A stretch of 64,000 nt of DNA from Arthrobacter sp. OY3WO11. GTDB lineage: Bacteria > Actinomycetota > Actinomycetes > Actinomycetales > Micrococcaceae. Below the pieces are notes generated by a model. The model was not told the origin of the DNA and did not search any database. It worked only from the letters and a program-made list of their open reading frames with translations. The stretch lies in NCBI RefSeq assembly GCF_001641125.1, contig NZ_LWLP01000001.1, positions 3,537,828 to 3,601,827 on the forward strand. The letters run 5' to 3'. A program made the position numbers and the translations under genes. Position 1 is the stretch's first letter; every line of letters starts with the position of its first letter. Of the stretch, positions 49,139 through 56,247 are shown one piece after another.

Positions 49139-50011
49139 CTAGCCGGGCCATTCGAAAAAGCCCTTGCCGGTTTTCCGTCCCAGCTCGCCCCGGGCCACCT
49201 TGTCCTTGAGGATCTGCGGCGGAGCGAACCGCTCGCCCAGGGTGGAGTGCAGGTATTCCGCGATGCCGAGCCGCACGTCCAGCCCCACAATGTCCGTGGT
49301 CCTCAGCGGCCCGGTGGGGTGCTTGTAACCCAGGACCATGGCGGCGTCGATATCTTCGGCGGACGCAACCCCTTCCTCAACCATGCGCATCGCCTCCAGG
49401 GCGATGGCCACGCCCAGCCTGGAGGACGCGAACCCCGGGGCGTCATTAACCACGACGGCGGTCTTGCCGAGTGCCTCCACCCACGCCTTCGCGGCGGCGG
49501 CGAGTTCGGGAGACGTGCGCTCCCCCAGCACCACCTCGATGAGCGTGGATGCCGGAACAGGGTTGAAGAAGTGCAGGCCCAGGAAGTTTTCCGGCCGCTT
49601 CAGTTCACCGGCGAGTCCGTTCACGGACAGCGATGACGTGTTCGAGGCCAGGTAGGCATCATCGGCCAGCCGCTCCTCGATGCCGCGCAGTGACGTGACT
49701 TTCAGGTTCCAGTCCTCCGGCACTGCTTCCACCACCAGCTGGCGGTCCGCGAAGTCGTCGTAGTCAACGGTGACTGACAGCCGGGACACCATTTCGTCCA
49801 GGTTGGCGTCCGTCATGCCGCGTTCGATGCTCTTGGCCGCGGCCGACTCCACGCGCTCACGGGCAGCTTCCGATGACTGGTCGTCGCGCTCCACCACGAG
49901 CACGTCCGCGCCCTTGACCAGAAAGGCATGGGCGATTCCGGCGCCCATGCGGCCGCCGCCCAGGACGCCCACCCGTGAGGGCAGGCCGGGGGAAAGTTCG
50001 GGTGTGCTCAT
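49139..50011 (-). CDS. 3-hydroxyacyl-CoA dehydrogenase (PaaH type)
   Basis: A 290-residue NAD-dependent dehydrogenase. The Rossmann motif VGVLGGGRMGAGIAHAF is at the N-terminus, the catalytic His/Glu region at NFLGLHFFNPVPASTLIEVV, and the C-terminal domain at GYKHPTGPLRTTDIVGLDVRL. In the phenylacetate pathway PaaH oxidises 3-hydroxyadipyl-CoA; the promoter of this operon carries the PaaR-type operator, which supports that role. The ATG overlaps the TGA of the hydratase gene by four bases. Last gene of a three-gene operon. Confidence 0.9.
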   Translation of the reverse strand: MSTPELSPGLPSRVGVLGGGRMGAGIAHAFLVKGADVLVVERDDQSSEAARERVESAAAKSIERGMTDANLDEMVSRLSVTVDYDDFADRQLVVEAVPEDWNLKVTSLRGIEERLADDAYLASNTSSLSVNGLAGELKRPENFLGLHFFNPVPASTLIEVVLGERTSPELAAAAKAWVEALGKTAVVVNDAPGFASSRLGVAIALEAMRMVEEGVASAEDIDAAMVLGYKHPTGPLRTTDIVGLDVRLGIAEYLHSTLGERFAPPQILKDKVARGELGRKTGKGFFEWPG

Positions 50012-50868
50012 CGGTTCTGCTCTCCGCTCTCGGTGCCGGCAGGGGTTCCGGCGGTGGCAGCACTGCCGCCGTCCTTCTTCTCGGTTTTCTTGCCGGTTTT
50101 CTTGTCGGTTTTCCTGTCCAGGAACTGCTGCATCCGGTCGAATTTGGCCTCGGATTCAAACAGGATGCCTTGTGCCAGCTGGTCAATGACGGGATGCGCT
50201 TCCGCAGGGGCGTGGAACACGGACTTGGTAATCCGGACTGCCAGCGGATCCTGCCGGCCGATCCTGTCCGCCAGGCTGTGCGCCGCGTCCATCAGTTCCG
50301 GTGCGTCGTGGATTTCGGTGATGAGGTTTACGGCCAGCGCTTCTTCGGCTGTGAGGATCTTTCCGGCCAGGAGGACCTGCTTGGCCACGGGCTCCCCCAC
50401 CAGTTCCTTCAGCCGCCAGCTGGCGCCGGCGGCGGCGAGGATGCCCAGCCCGGTTTCGGGGTTGCCGATGCGGACGCTGGACGTCCCGATCCGGAAATCC
50501 GCCGCATAGGCCAGCTCCGCCCCGCCGCCCAGGCAGTACCCGTCGAGCGCGGCAATGACCGGCATGGGCAGCTTGGCGATGCGGACAAAGATGGTGGAAT
50601 TGATGCCCTGCAGGGCGTCATCCCGGCGCCGTTCGCGCAGTTGCGCAATATCCGCACCGGAGGCGAACACGCCATCCACGCCGGCGATGATCAGCACCTT
50701 GGGGTTCTGTTCCAGCGCGGTGCAGACCACGTGCAGCTCGTCCACCATCTGCTGGTCGATGGCGTTGCGCACCTCGGGCCGGTTCAGCAGCACCACCACC
50801 CGGTCGGTGCGCTCCTCCACGAGGAGCGTGTGGAACTTCTCTGCGGCCAGGTCCACGGGGCCCGCCAT
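50008..50868 (-). CDS. Enoyl-CoA hydratase/isomerase (PaaF/PaaG type)
   Basis: A 286-residue crotonase-fold enzyme. The oxyanion-hole stretches VFASGADIAQL and GYCLGGGAELAYAADFRI and the glutamate in NPETGLGILAAAG are present. Family knowledge places it at the 2,3-dehydroadipyl-CoA hydration or isomerisation step of phenylacetate breakdown; the sequence alone does not separate PaaF from PaaG. The C-terminal 35 residues are an unusual Lys-rich extension (KTDKKTGKKTEKKDGG). The ATG at 50868 overlaps the thiolase stop by one base. Middle gene of the operon. Confidence 0.88.
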   Translation of the reverse strand: MAGPVDLAAEKFHTLLVEERTDRVVVLLNRPEVRNAIDQQMVDELHVVCTALEQNPKVLIIAGVDGVFASGADIAQLRERRRDDALQGINSTIFVRIAKLPMPVIAALDGYCLGGGAELAYAADFRIGTSSVRIGNPETGLGILAAAGASWRLKELVGEPVAKQVLLAGKILTAEEALAVNLITEIHDAPELMDAAHSLADRIGRQDPLAVRITKSVFHAPAEAHPVIDQLAQGILFESEAKFDRMQQFLDRKTDKKTGKKTEKKDGGSAATAGTPAGTESGEQNR

Positions 50869-52094
50869 CAGACCTTCTCCAACAGCATGGCCGTACCCTG
50901 GCCCACGCCGATGCACATGGTGGCGAGGCCCCTCCTGGCGTCCTCGCGCTCCATCCGGCCCAACAGGGTGATCGCGATCCGTGCCCCGCTGGAACCCAGC
51001 GGGTGCCCCAGTGAGATCGCGCCGCCGTCGTTGTTCACGATGTCCGGATCCAGGCCAAGGCGCCGGATGCTGGCGAGGGATTGCGTGGCAAAAGCTTCGT
51101 TAAGTTCGACGGCGTCCAGGTCACCTGCTCTGAGGCCGCTCCGCTTGAGCACCTTCTGGGTGGCCGGGACGGGGCCGATGCCCATGATTTCCGGCTCGCA
51201 GCCGGCAGAGGCGCCGTCAATGATGCGTGCCCGGGGCGTCAACCCGAGCCTTTCGATGGCGGCTTCGGAGGCCACGATGATGGCGGATGCGCCGTCGTTC
51301 AGTGTGGAGGAGTTGCCTGCGGTGACCACGGAACCCCCGTGCGTCACGGGCTTCAGTCCGGCGAGGACCTCCATGGTGGTGCCTTCACGCGGGCCTTCAT
51401 CCGTGTCCACCACGGTCTCGGATTTGCGGGTCCTGACGGTCACCGGGACGATCTCGTCCTTGAACCGCCCGGCAGCGATGGCGTCGAGGGCGCGCCGGTG
51501 GGACCGGACGGCAAAGGCGTCGGCGTCCTCGCGGGAGATGTTGTCCACGCGGGCCACTTCCTCGGCGGTCTCCGGCATGGAGTAGGTCATTTTGCCGTCG
51601 CGGGAAAGCTCGCCCTTCTGGAACAGCGGGTTGGCGAACCGCCAGCCGATGGACGTGTCAAAAATGGCCCCGGGCTTCGCGAAGGCCGTGGCGGGCTTTT
51701 CCTGCACCCAGGGCGCCCGGCTCATGGATTCGACGCCGCCGGCTATCACGATGTCCGCAGCACCCGACTTGATCATGTGGCTGGCCATGATGATGGCGCT
51801 CAGCCCTGATGAGCACAGCCTGTTGACGGTAATTCCGGGGATGTGGAGGGGCAGTCCGGCCAGGAGGGTGGCCATCCGGGCCACGTTGCGGTTTTCTTCA
51901 CCGGCCCCGTTGGCGTTGCCCAGGATGACCTCGTCGATGCTGTCCGGGTCCAGGCCGGCCCGGCTGACCGCTTCACGGAGCACCAGGGCGGCCAGGTCAT
52001 CGGGACGGACAGCGGAGAGGCTCCCGCCGTACCTGCCCACCGGCGTTCGTACCCCGCCAACAAGGAAAGCCTGTGGACCTGCGGTTACAGCCAT
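50868..52094 (-). CDS. Thiolase (3-oxoadipyl-CoA thiolase, PaaJ/PcaF type)
   Basis: A 408-residue thiolase. The nucleophilic Cys is in NRLCSSGLSAIIMA (about residue 90), the first His in the GGAISLGHPLGSSGARI block and the second Cys in TMCIGVGQGTAML. It cleaves a 3-oxoacyl-CoA to acetyl-CoA and a shortened CoA ester, here most likely 3-oxoadipyl-CoA to succinyl-CoA and acetyl-CoA. The ATG at 52094 follows GAAGGGTG; the longer upstream frame runs through the operator. First gene of the operon. Confidence 0.92.
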   Translation of the reverse strand: MAVTAGPQAFLVGGVRTPVGRYGGSLSAVRPDDLAALVLREAVSRAGLDPDSIDEVILGNANGAGEENRNVARMATLLAGLPLHIPGITVNRLCSSGLSAIIMASHMIKSGAADIVIAGGVESMSRAPWVQEKPATAFAKPGAIFDTSIGWRFANPLFQKGELSRDGKMTYSMPETAEEVARVDNISREDADAFAVRSHRRALDAIAAGRFKDEIVPVTVRTRKSETVVDTDEGPREGTTMEVLAGLKPVTHGGSVVTAGNSSTLNDGASAIIVASEAAIERLGLTPRARIIDGASAGCEPEIMGIGPVPATQKVLKRSGLRAGDLDAVELNEAFATQSLASIRRLGLDPDIVNNDGGAISLGHPLGSSGARIAITLLGRMEREDARRGLATMCIGVGQGTAMLLEKV

Positions 52095-52150
52095 GGAAAC
52101 ACCCTTCACGCGATAAACAGCACTGTCATCAGCGGCCGGCAGATACCCAC

Positions 52151-52172
52151 TTACCGACCGTTCGTTCTGTAA
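52151..52172 (-). promoter_or_regulatory. PaaR-type operator before the thiolase operon
   Basis: A 22-bp inverted repeat with arms TTACCGACCG and CGTTCTGTAA around TT, 57 bases upstream of the thiolase ATG. It has the same length and arm ends as the operators at 34858 and 43908. This brings the lower phenylacetate pathway under the same control. Confidence 0.78.
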
Positions 52173-52238
52173 ATAGTACACGGGAGGGTGTGCCGTGGAT
52201 ACGGGAACCCCTCAGCGCACCGGGGTCCTGGACGCTAA

Positions 52239-52916
52239 TCAGAGGACAGTGAGCCCCAGATGCGCTGCCAGCAGGGGCGCCAGGAGGCCAAGCTGGGAGT
52301 CGTCAATGACCACGCCGCCAAGGCTGCCGAGTCCGCTGATCCCCCTGAGCTCCGTGCCGCGCAGGTCAAAGTCCTTGAGCCTGGCCCCACTGAGGTCCAG
52401 GGAGCCGATGGTGCAGTCCTTCAGGGCCACCCTCGTTCCGGTGGCCGAGCCGAGGTCCAGTTCGTTGATGATGCAGCCGCTGATCACGACGTCGGTGAGT
52501 TTGGCACCCCGGAGGTTGAGGAAATCGAGTTTGCCGCCGTCAATGCGGACCGACTGCCAGCCGCTCTCGTACAGTTCGGCAGAACCAAGGCGGGCATTCC
52601 GGATCTCAACCTCCCGCCACGTGGAACGGGCCGCCAGAAGGACCGGCGCGTACAGCTCCTCCAGGATGCAGTCGCGGAAGGTGGAACCGCGCAACTGCGC
52701 TTCATTAAAGGCCGCGCCCCGGAATTCACACTCGATGAAATCCGCGCCGCCCAGGTCCATCCCCTCGGCAGCCACGCGGCTGTACCGCGCGCCGTCGTAC
52801 CGCCCGCCGCGCTGGAAGTGCGGCTCGGCGACGTCGGTCAGGTTTTCGAGCCGGACAGGCGTCAGGCGCGGTGCCGCGACGCCGGAAGGTGCTGCCCGCG
52901 GGGTGCGCGCGGCCAT
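52239..52916 (-). CDS. Pentapeptide repeat-containing protein
   Basis: A 225-residue protein built from pentapeptide repeats (about residues 40-195): repeated A(D/N)LxG-like steps such as LGGADFIECEFRGAAFNEAQLRGSTF and LRGAKLTDVVISGCIINELDLG. These form a right-handed quadrilateral beta-helix. Some relatives mimic DNA and protect gyrase from quinolones; this one has no clear sign of that. Its ATG overlaps the stop of the SRPBCC gene by one base, so the two form an operon. Confidence 0.88.
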   Translation of the reverse strand: MAARTPRAAPSGVAAPRLTPVRLENLTDVAEPHFQRGGRYDGARYSRVAAEGMDLGGADFIECEFRGAAFNEAQLRGSTFRDCILEELYAPVLLAARSTWREVEIRNARLGSAELYESGWQSVRIDGGKLDFLNLRGAKLTDVVISGCIINELDLGSATGTRVALKDCTIGSLDLSGARLKDFDLRGTELRGISGLGSLGGVVIDDSQLGLLAPLLAAHLGLTVL

Positions 52917-53380
52917 CAGACGGATTCCGCCTTGGCCGATATGTCCGCGAGGTCCTTGCGGAGCGCTTTCCGGGTGGCCGCCATTGCCACCTTGCCGAAG
53001 ATCGCCATCATGATGCGGGTTGCGGCGGTGGGCTTGTGCACCGCTCCCCCGAACGTCACGCTGAGGTCCGTTCCGCCGTCGCGCGGGGCAAGGTTGAACC
53101 GCGTGCTGTAATCAGTGCCGCCCTGGACGGCCTTCACGGTGGTGCTGCGCTGCGGCTCAGCCTGCGCCACCCACATCTCCACCGTCTCGGATTTGCCCAT
53201 CATCTTCCGGGTCTCCTTCCAGCGCGTTCCTTCGCCGTACGGGCCGTCCGTCAGCATCTGAACGGACTCCACCCCGCTCAGCGTGGTGGCCGAGCCGGGG
53301 ATGTCCGTAATGACGGACCAGACTTTTTCCGGCGACGCGTGGATGTGCTGGCTGAGGCTGAGGCTGATGCTGTGGTCCAT
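52916..53380 (-). CDS. SRPBCC (polyketide cyclase-like) family protein
   Basis: A 154-residue START-like protein with SISLSLSQHIHASPEKVWSVITDIPGSATTL at the N-terminus, a beta-sheet core and a C-terminal helix (GKVAMAATRKALRKDLADISAKA). It binds a hydrophobic ligand in the family's typical cavity; the ligand is unknown. The ATG at 53380 is the natural domain start. It is the first gene of a two-gene operon with the pentapeptide repeat protein. Confidence 0.83.
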   Translation of the reverse strand: MDHSISLSLSQHIHASPEKVWSVITDIPGSATTLSGVESVQMLTDGPYGEGTRWKETRKMMGKSETVEMWVAQAEPQRSTTVKAVQGGTDYSTRFNLAPRDGGTDLSVTFGGAVHKPTAATRIMMAIFGKVAMAATRKALRKDLADISAKAESV

Positions 53381-53509
53381 GGCTTCGAGCCTAGCCGCGG
53401 CCCCCCTCAATCGACAGAACCCGGCGCCTTGAGGGGACTTGAATTAGTAAGCATGCTTCGTGTTAGTGTGAAAATGTTCGATCACCGGAAACGAAAGGAC
53501 GCCATCATC

Positions 53510-53686
53510 ATGGGCCTCGGAGACAAGATCAGCAACGCAGCGGAAGACATGGGCGGCAAGGCCAAGGAAGCGGCCGGCAACGCCACGAACAATGACCGGC
53601 TGAAGGCCGAAGGCCAGGCGGACCAGGTCAAGGCCGACGCGAAGAAGGTCGGCGAAAGCGTCAAGGACGAGTTCAAGCGCGATTAG
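53510..53686 (+). CDS. CsbD family stress-response protein
   Basis: A 58-residue hydrophilic, mostly helical protein with the CsbD pattern (GLGDKISNAAEDMGGKAKEAAGNATNNDRLKAEGQADQ, then DAKKVGESVKDEFKRD). CsbD proteins are general-stress proteins of unknown mechanism, strongly expressed in stationary phase. GAAAGGAC precedes the ATG at 53510; a longer frame upstream is opposite the SRPBCC gene and discarded. A strong terminator follows. Confidence 0.92.
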   Translation: MGLGDKISNAAEDMGGKAKEAAGNATNNDRLKAEGQADQVKADAKKVGESVKDEFKRD

Positions 53687-53729
53687 CTTTTCCTGCACCG
53701 TCCGGCTGGGCCGGACGGCCTGAAGCAGG

Positions 53730-53771
53730 GCGGAACGGCGGCGGATCCCTGTGGATCCGCCGCCGTTCCGC
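53730..53771. terminator. Perfect 19-bp terminator after csbD-like gene
   Basis: The arms 53730-53748 and 53753-53771 are fully complementary with loop CTGT. The stem is unusually long and GC-rich. A family B repeat follows 28 bases later. Confidence 0.85.
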
Positions 53772-53799
53772 ATGTTCGGGGGTGTCCCCACCAACACTT

Positions 53800-53861
53800 C
53801 ATCGATTGCTTCAATACTGCCGTTTTGGGACGCCAAAACGGCAATTACGCAGCAATCGATG
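53800..53861. repeat. Family B hairpin repeat, locus 3
   Basis: The 28-base arms 53800-53827 and 53834-53861 pair imperfectly around loop GGACGC. The outer ends are CATCGATTGCT and AGCAATCGATG (perfect 11 bp); the inner ends are TGCCGTTTTG and CAAAACGGCA (perfect 10 bp). It ends 7 bases from the dinB stop codon. Confidence 0.85.
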
Positions 53862-53868
53862 GAGGCCG

Positions 53869-54939
53869 TCACCATCCGCTGCGGGTCGGAGTATGCCCCT
53901 GCCGGGATTCCTCGGGCATCGTCATTTCGGCGCGCAGCCCGAGGAGCCGGATGGGCCGGCCTGGCTCGATCTTCGCCGCAAGGTCGAGGGCGCGCGCCAG
54001 CACTTCCGCGGGGTCCGAGGTTTGCGGGATCTTCCGGGCGTACGTCTTGGTCAGGAACGGCGCGTATCGGACCTTCAGCGTCAGCCCGACCACCGGCCGC
54101 CCTTCGGCAGCGACATCGTCCAGGACGTGCGCCGCCAGCTCCCTCACGGCGCCGTCAATCTCCCCGGACCCGGTCAGATCCTGCTGGAAGGTGGTTTCGC
54201 GGCTGTGCCCGCGCGCCACCCAGGGCGTGTCGTCAACTATCCGCGAGCCGTCGCCCCGCCCCAACTGCGCGTACCAAGGCCCCATCTTCGGGCCGAACTC
54301 GGGGACCAGGTCATCTGGATTGGACGCTGCCAGCTCGGCAACCGTCCCGATGCCGAGCTTGGCCAGGCGGGCAGATACCTTCGTCCCCACGCCCCACAGC
54401 TCGATGGTCGGCCGGCTCCCCATGACCTCAAGCCAATTGCCCTCCGTGAGCCGGAAGACCCCGGCCGGCTTGCCGAAGGTCGTTGCCACCTTGGCGCGGA
54501 CCAGGGTGTCGCCGATGCCCACGCTGCAGTGCAGCCGGGTCTCCTCCAGGACGTCGTGCTGCAGCCGGCGGGCATAGGCTTCCGGATCATCCGTCAGGAC
54601 GCCAACAAAGGCTTCGTCCCAGCCGAGCACCTGGACCGTGGCGCCGGGCTGTGAGCGCAGCACCGCCATGACCTTTTCGGAGGCTTCAAGGTAGGCCTCG
54701 TGGTCCACGGGCAGGATGACGGCGTCTGGCACTTTCCGTGCGGCAATGCGCAGCGGCATCCCGGAGCCCACGCCGTACGCCCTGGCTTCGTAGGACGCCG
54801 TGGACACCACCGCCCGCTCCCTGGGATCGCCGCGGCCGCCAACAATCACCGCTTTCCCCGCGAGCTCGGGCCGTCGGAGCACTTCGACGGCGGCGATGAA
54901 CTGGTCAAGGTCCACATGCAGCACCCACGGTTCGTCCAC
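53869..54939 (-). CDS. dinB: DNA polymerase IV (DinB-type Y-family polymerase)
   Basis: A 356-residue Y-family polymerase for translesion synthesis. The catalytic palm motifs are VLHVDLDQFIAAVEVLRRPEL and the VLGWDEAFVG segment, where the usual SIDE is replaced by GWDEAF, as in the actinobacterial DinB2 subgroup. The HhH region (WGVGTKVSARLAKLGIGTVAELA) and little-finger domain follow. It lacks an obvious C-terminal beta-clamp motif. The start is a GTG at 54939 next to the first beta strand; the long upstream frame is non-coding. No LexA box was recognised upstream. Confidence 0.9.
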   Translation of the reverse strand: MDEPWVLHVDLDQFIAAVEVLRRPELAGKAVIVGGRGDPRERAVVSTASYEARAYGVGSGMPLRIAARKVPDAVILPVDHEAYLEASEKVMAVLRSQPGATVQVLGWDEAFVGVLTDDPEAYARRLQHDVLEETRLHCSVGIGDTLVRAKVATTFGKPAGVFRLTEGNWLEVMGSRPTIELWGVGTKVSARLAKLGIGTVAELAASNPDDLVPEFGPKMGPWYAQLGRGDGSRIVDDTPWVARGHSRETTFQQDLTGSGEIDGAVRELAAHVLDDVAAEGRPVVGLTLKVRYAPFLTKTYARKIPQTSDPAEVLARALDLAAKIEPGRPIRLLGLRAEMTMPEESRQGHTPTRSGW

Positions 54940-54998
54940 ACGCCCAGTCTGCCCCCGCCGGCCGCTCCGCACCACCGTTCCCGGCCCTCCGCCGTCGT

Positions 54999-55057
54999 AA
55001 TCGCCGGAACGGTGCCCGGACGCTGAACCGCTCCGGAGGCTGGACACCGTTCCAGCG
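54999..55057. repeat. Family C palindromic repeat, copy 1
   Basis: It begins AATCGCCGGAACGGTG and its arm CGCCGGAACGGTG (55002-55014) pairs with CACCGTTCCAGCG (55045-55057), one mismatch. The first 27 bases match the copy at 56093 at 26 positions. It lies in the dinB promoter region, 70 bases before the AbiEi/DUF559-like gene. Confidence 0.75.
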
Positions 55058-55126
55058 ACTGGAAAGCTTTCCACATAACGACGACGGCACCTGGCCAGGG
55101 CGTTACCCGCACCGGAGGCTGGGCGG

Positions 55127-56062
55127 ATGACACAAGTCCCAGCTCCTTTGCCGCAGCTGCCGGCCAGTGGAAACCTCTGGCGCACTGACCAGCTGCATGC
55201 CAGCGGGCTCAACTCGCGGGCCATCCGGCGTTTGGTCAGTCGCGGCGGCCTGGTGCGCCTCAGGTACGGCTGCTATGTCCGGGCCTCCCTGTGGGAGAAG
55301 CAGTCTCCCACAGTCCGCGGCCTGCAACTGATCCATGCGCACGCCCATGGCACGCTGACCACGTCAACGGGGAACTTCGTCTACAGCCACACCTCAGCCG
55401 CCCGCCTTCACGGTCTGTTCCTGTGGAACGCGGACAACCAGATCCATGTGCTGCTCCGGGTAAGGCCCTCTGGCGAGCGACTCGGGAAGGATGTCCGCGG
55501 CCATACCCGGCCATATACCGAGGTGGACGTGACAACCCTCGGACGGCTGAGGGTCACAGCCCTTGAGCGGACAGTGGTGGACTGCGCCATGATGCTCGAT
55601 TACCGCCAGGCGCTGATACTCGTGGACCATGCGCTCAGGCTGGGCGCCAATCCCGAGCTGATGCATGCCATGGCTGGCGATCTTTCCGGCCGCAGCGGAA
55701 TACGGAACCTTCGCCGGGCGCTGGCCAACGCGGATATCCGCGCCGAGTCGGCCGGAGAAACGCTGACCCGGGAGCTCTTGGTTCGGTTGAAGCTTCCCCT
55801 GCCCGAGGCCCAGGTGGAGGTCCAAAGCCGTCTGGGCCGGCATCGTCTTGACTTCGCGTGGAGGGAGGAGAAAGTGGCCCTTGAATTCGACGGGAAGGTC
55901 AAGTATTTCGACTACAATCCAACTGCTGAAGTCCTCTTCCAGGAGCGGCGCAGGGAGAAGGCACTCACTGAAGACGGGTGGCTCTTCGTGCGTGTGGAAT
56001 GGAGCGACCTGTTCCGGGAGCACGAGTTCAAGAACCGGATCCTCGCAGCCCTTCGGCGCTGA
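55127..56062 (+). CDS. AbiEi/DUF559-like protein (winged helix plus nuclease-like domain)
   Basis: A 311-residue protein. The N-terminal part (about residues 10-60: LWRTDQLHASGLNSRAIRRLVSRGGLVRLRYGCY) looks like the winged-helix AbiEi antitoxin domain. The C-terminal part (about 225-310) has a Vsr/DUF559-like endonuclease pattern: RHRLDFAWREEKVALEFDGKVKY, then ERRREKALTEDGWLFVRVEWSDL. Many actinobacteria have several such genes; they are labelled type IV toxin-antitoxin components, but no AbiEii-type toxin is adjacent here. The gene is bracketed by two family C repeats. Activity unproven. Confidence 0.75.
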   Translation: MTQVPAPLPQLPASGNLWRTDQLHASGLNSRAIRRLVSRGGLVRLRYGCYVRASLWEKQSPTVRGLQLIHAHAHGTLTTSTGNFVYSHTSAARLHGLFLWNADNQIHVLLRVRPSGERLGKDVRGHTRPYTEVDVTTLGRLRVTALERTVVDCAMMLDYRQALILVDHALRLGANPELMHAMAGDLSGRSGIRNLRRALANADIRAESAGETLTRELLVRLKLPLPEAQVEVQSRLGRHRLDFAWREEKVALEFDGKVKYFDYNPTAEVLFQERRREKALTEDGWLFVRVEWSDLFREHEFKNRILAALRR

Positions 56063-56092
56063 GTCCGCTCCCCACGGAAGCGACAGCATCCA

Positions 56093-56154
56093 AATCGCCG
56101 GAACGGTGCCCGCACGCTGGAGCGTTCGGGCGACCGGGGAGCGTTCCGGCGATT
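56093..56154. repeat. Family C palindromic repeat, copy 2
   Basis: Perfect 13-bp arms AATCGCCGGAACG (56093-56105) and CGTTCCGGCGATT (56142-56154), with further partial pairing inside (ACGCTGGAGCGTT). It lies 31 bases after the stop of the AbiEi/DUF559-like gene, in the same orientation as copy 1. Confidence 0.8.
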
Positions 56155-56190
56155 CAGCCGATGCGGCGGCAGGAAAACCCGGGAAACGCC

Positions 56191-56228
56191 GACGGCGGGA
56201 CTCCCCTCCCAAGGGGCTTCCCGCCGTC
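56191..56228. terminator. Hairpin terminator before the permease stop
   Basis: GACGGCGGGA (56191-56200) pairs with TCCCGCCGTC (56219-56228), and an inner CCCCT/AGGGG stem extends it. It separates the convergent AbiEi/DUF559-like and permease genes. Confidence 0.7.
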
Positions 56229-56247
56229 GTGCGTCATGCTCTGTGCG

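Noticed and set aside
55127..56062. Type IV toxin-antitoxin pair
   Set aside because: No AbiEii-type nucleotidyltransferase toxin lies beside the gene; only a lone AbiEi/DUF559-like protein is present.
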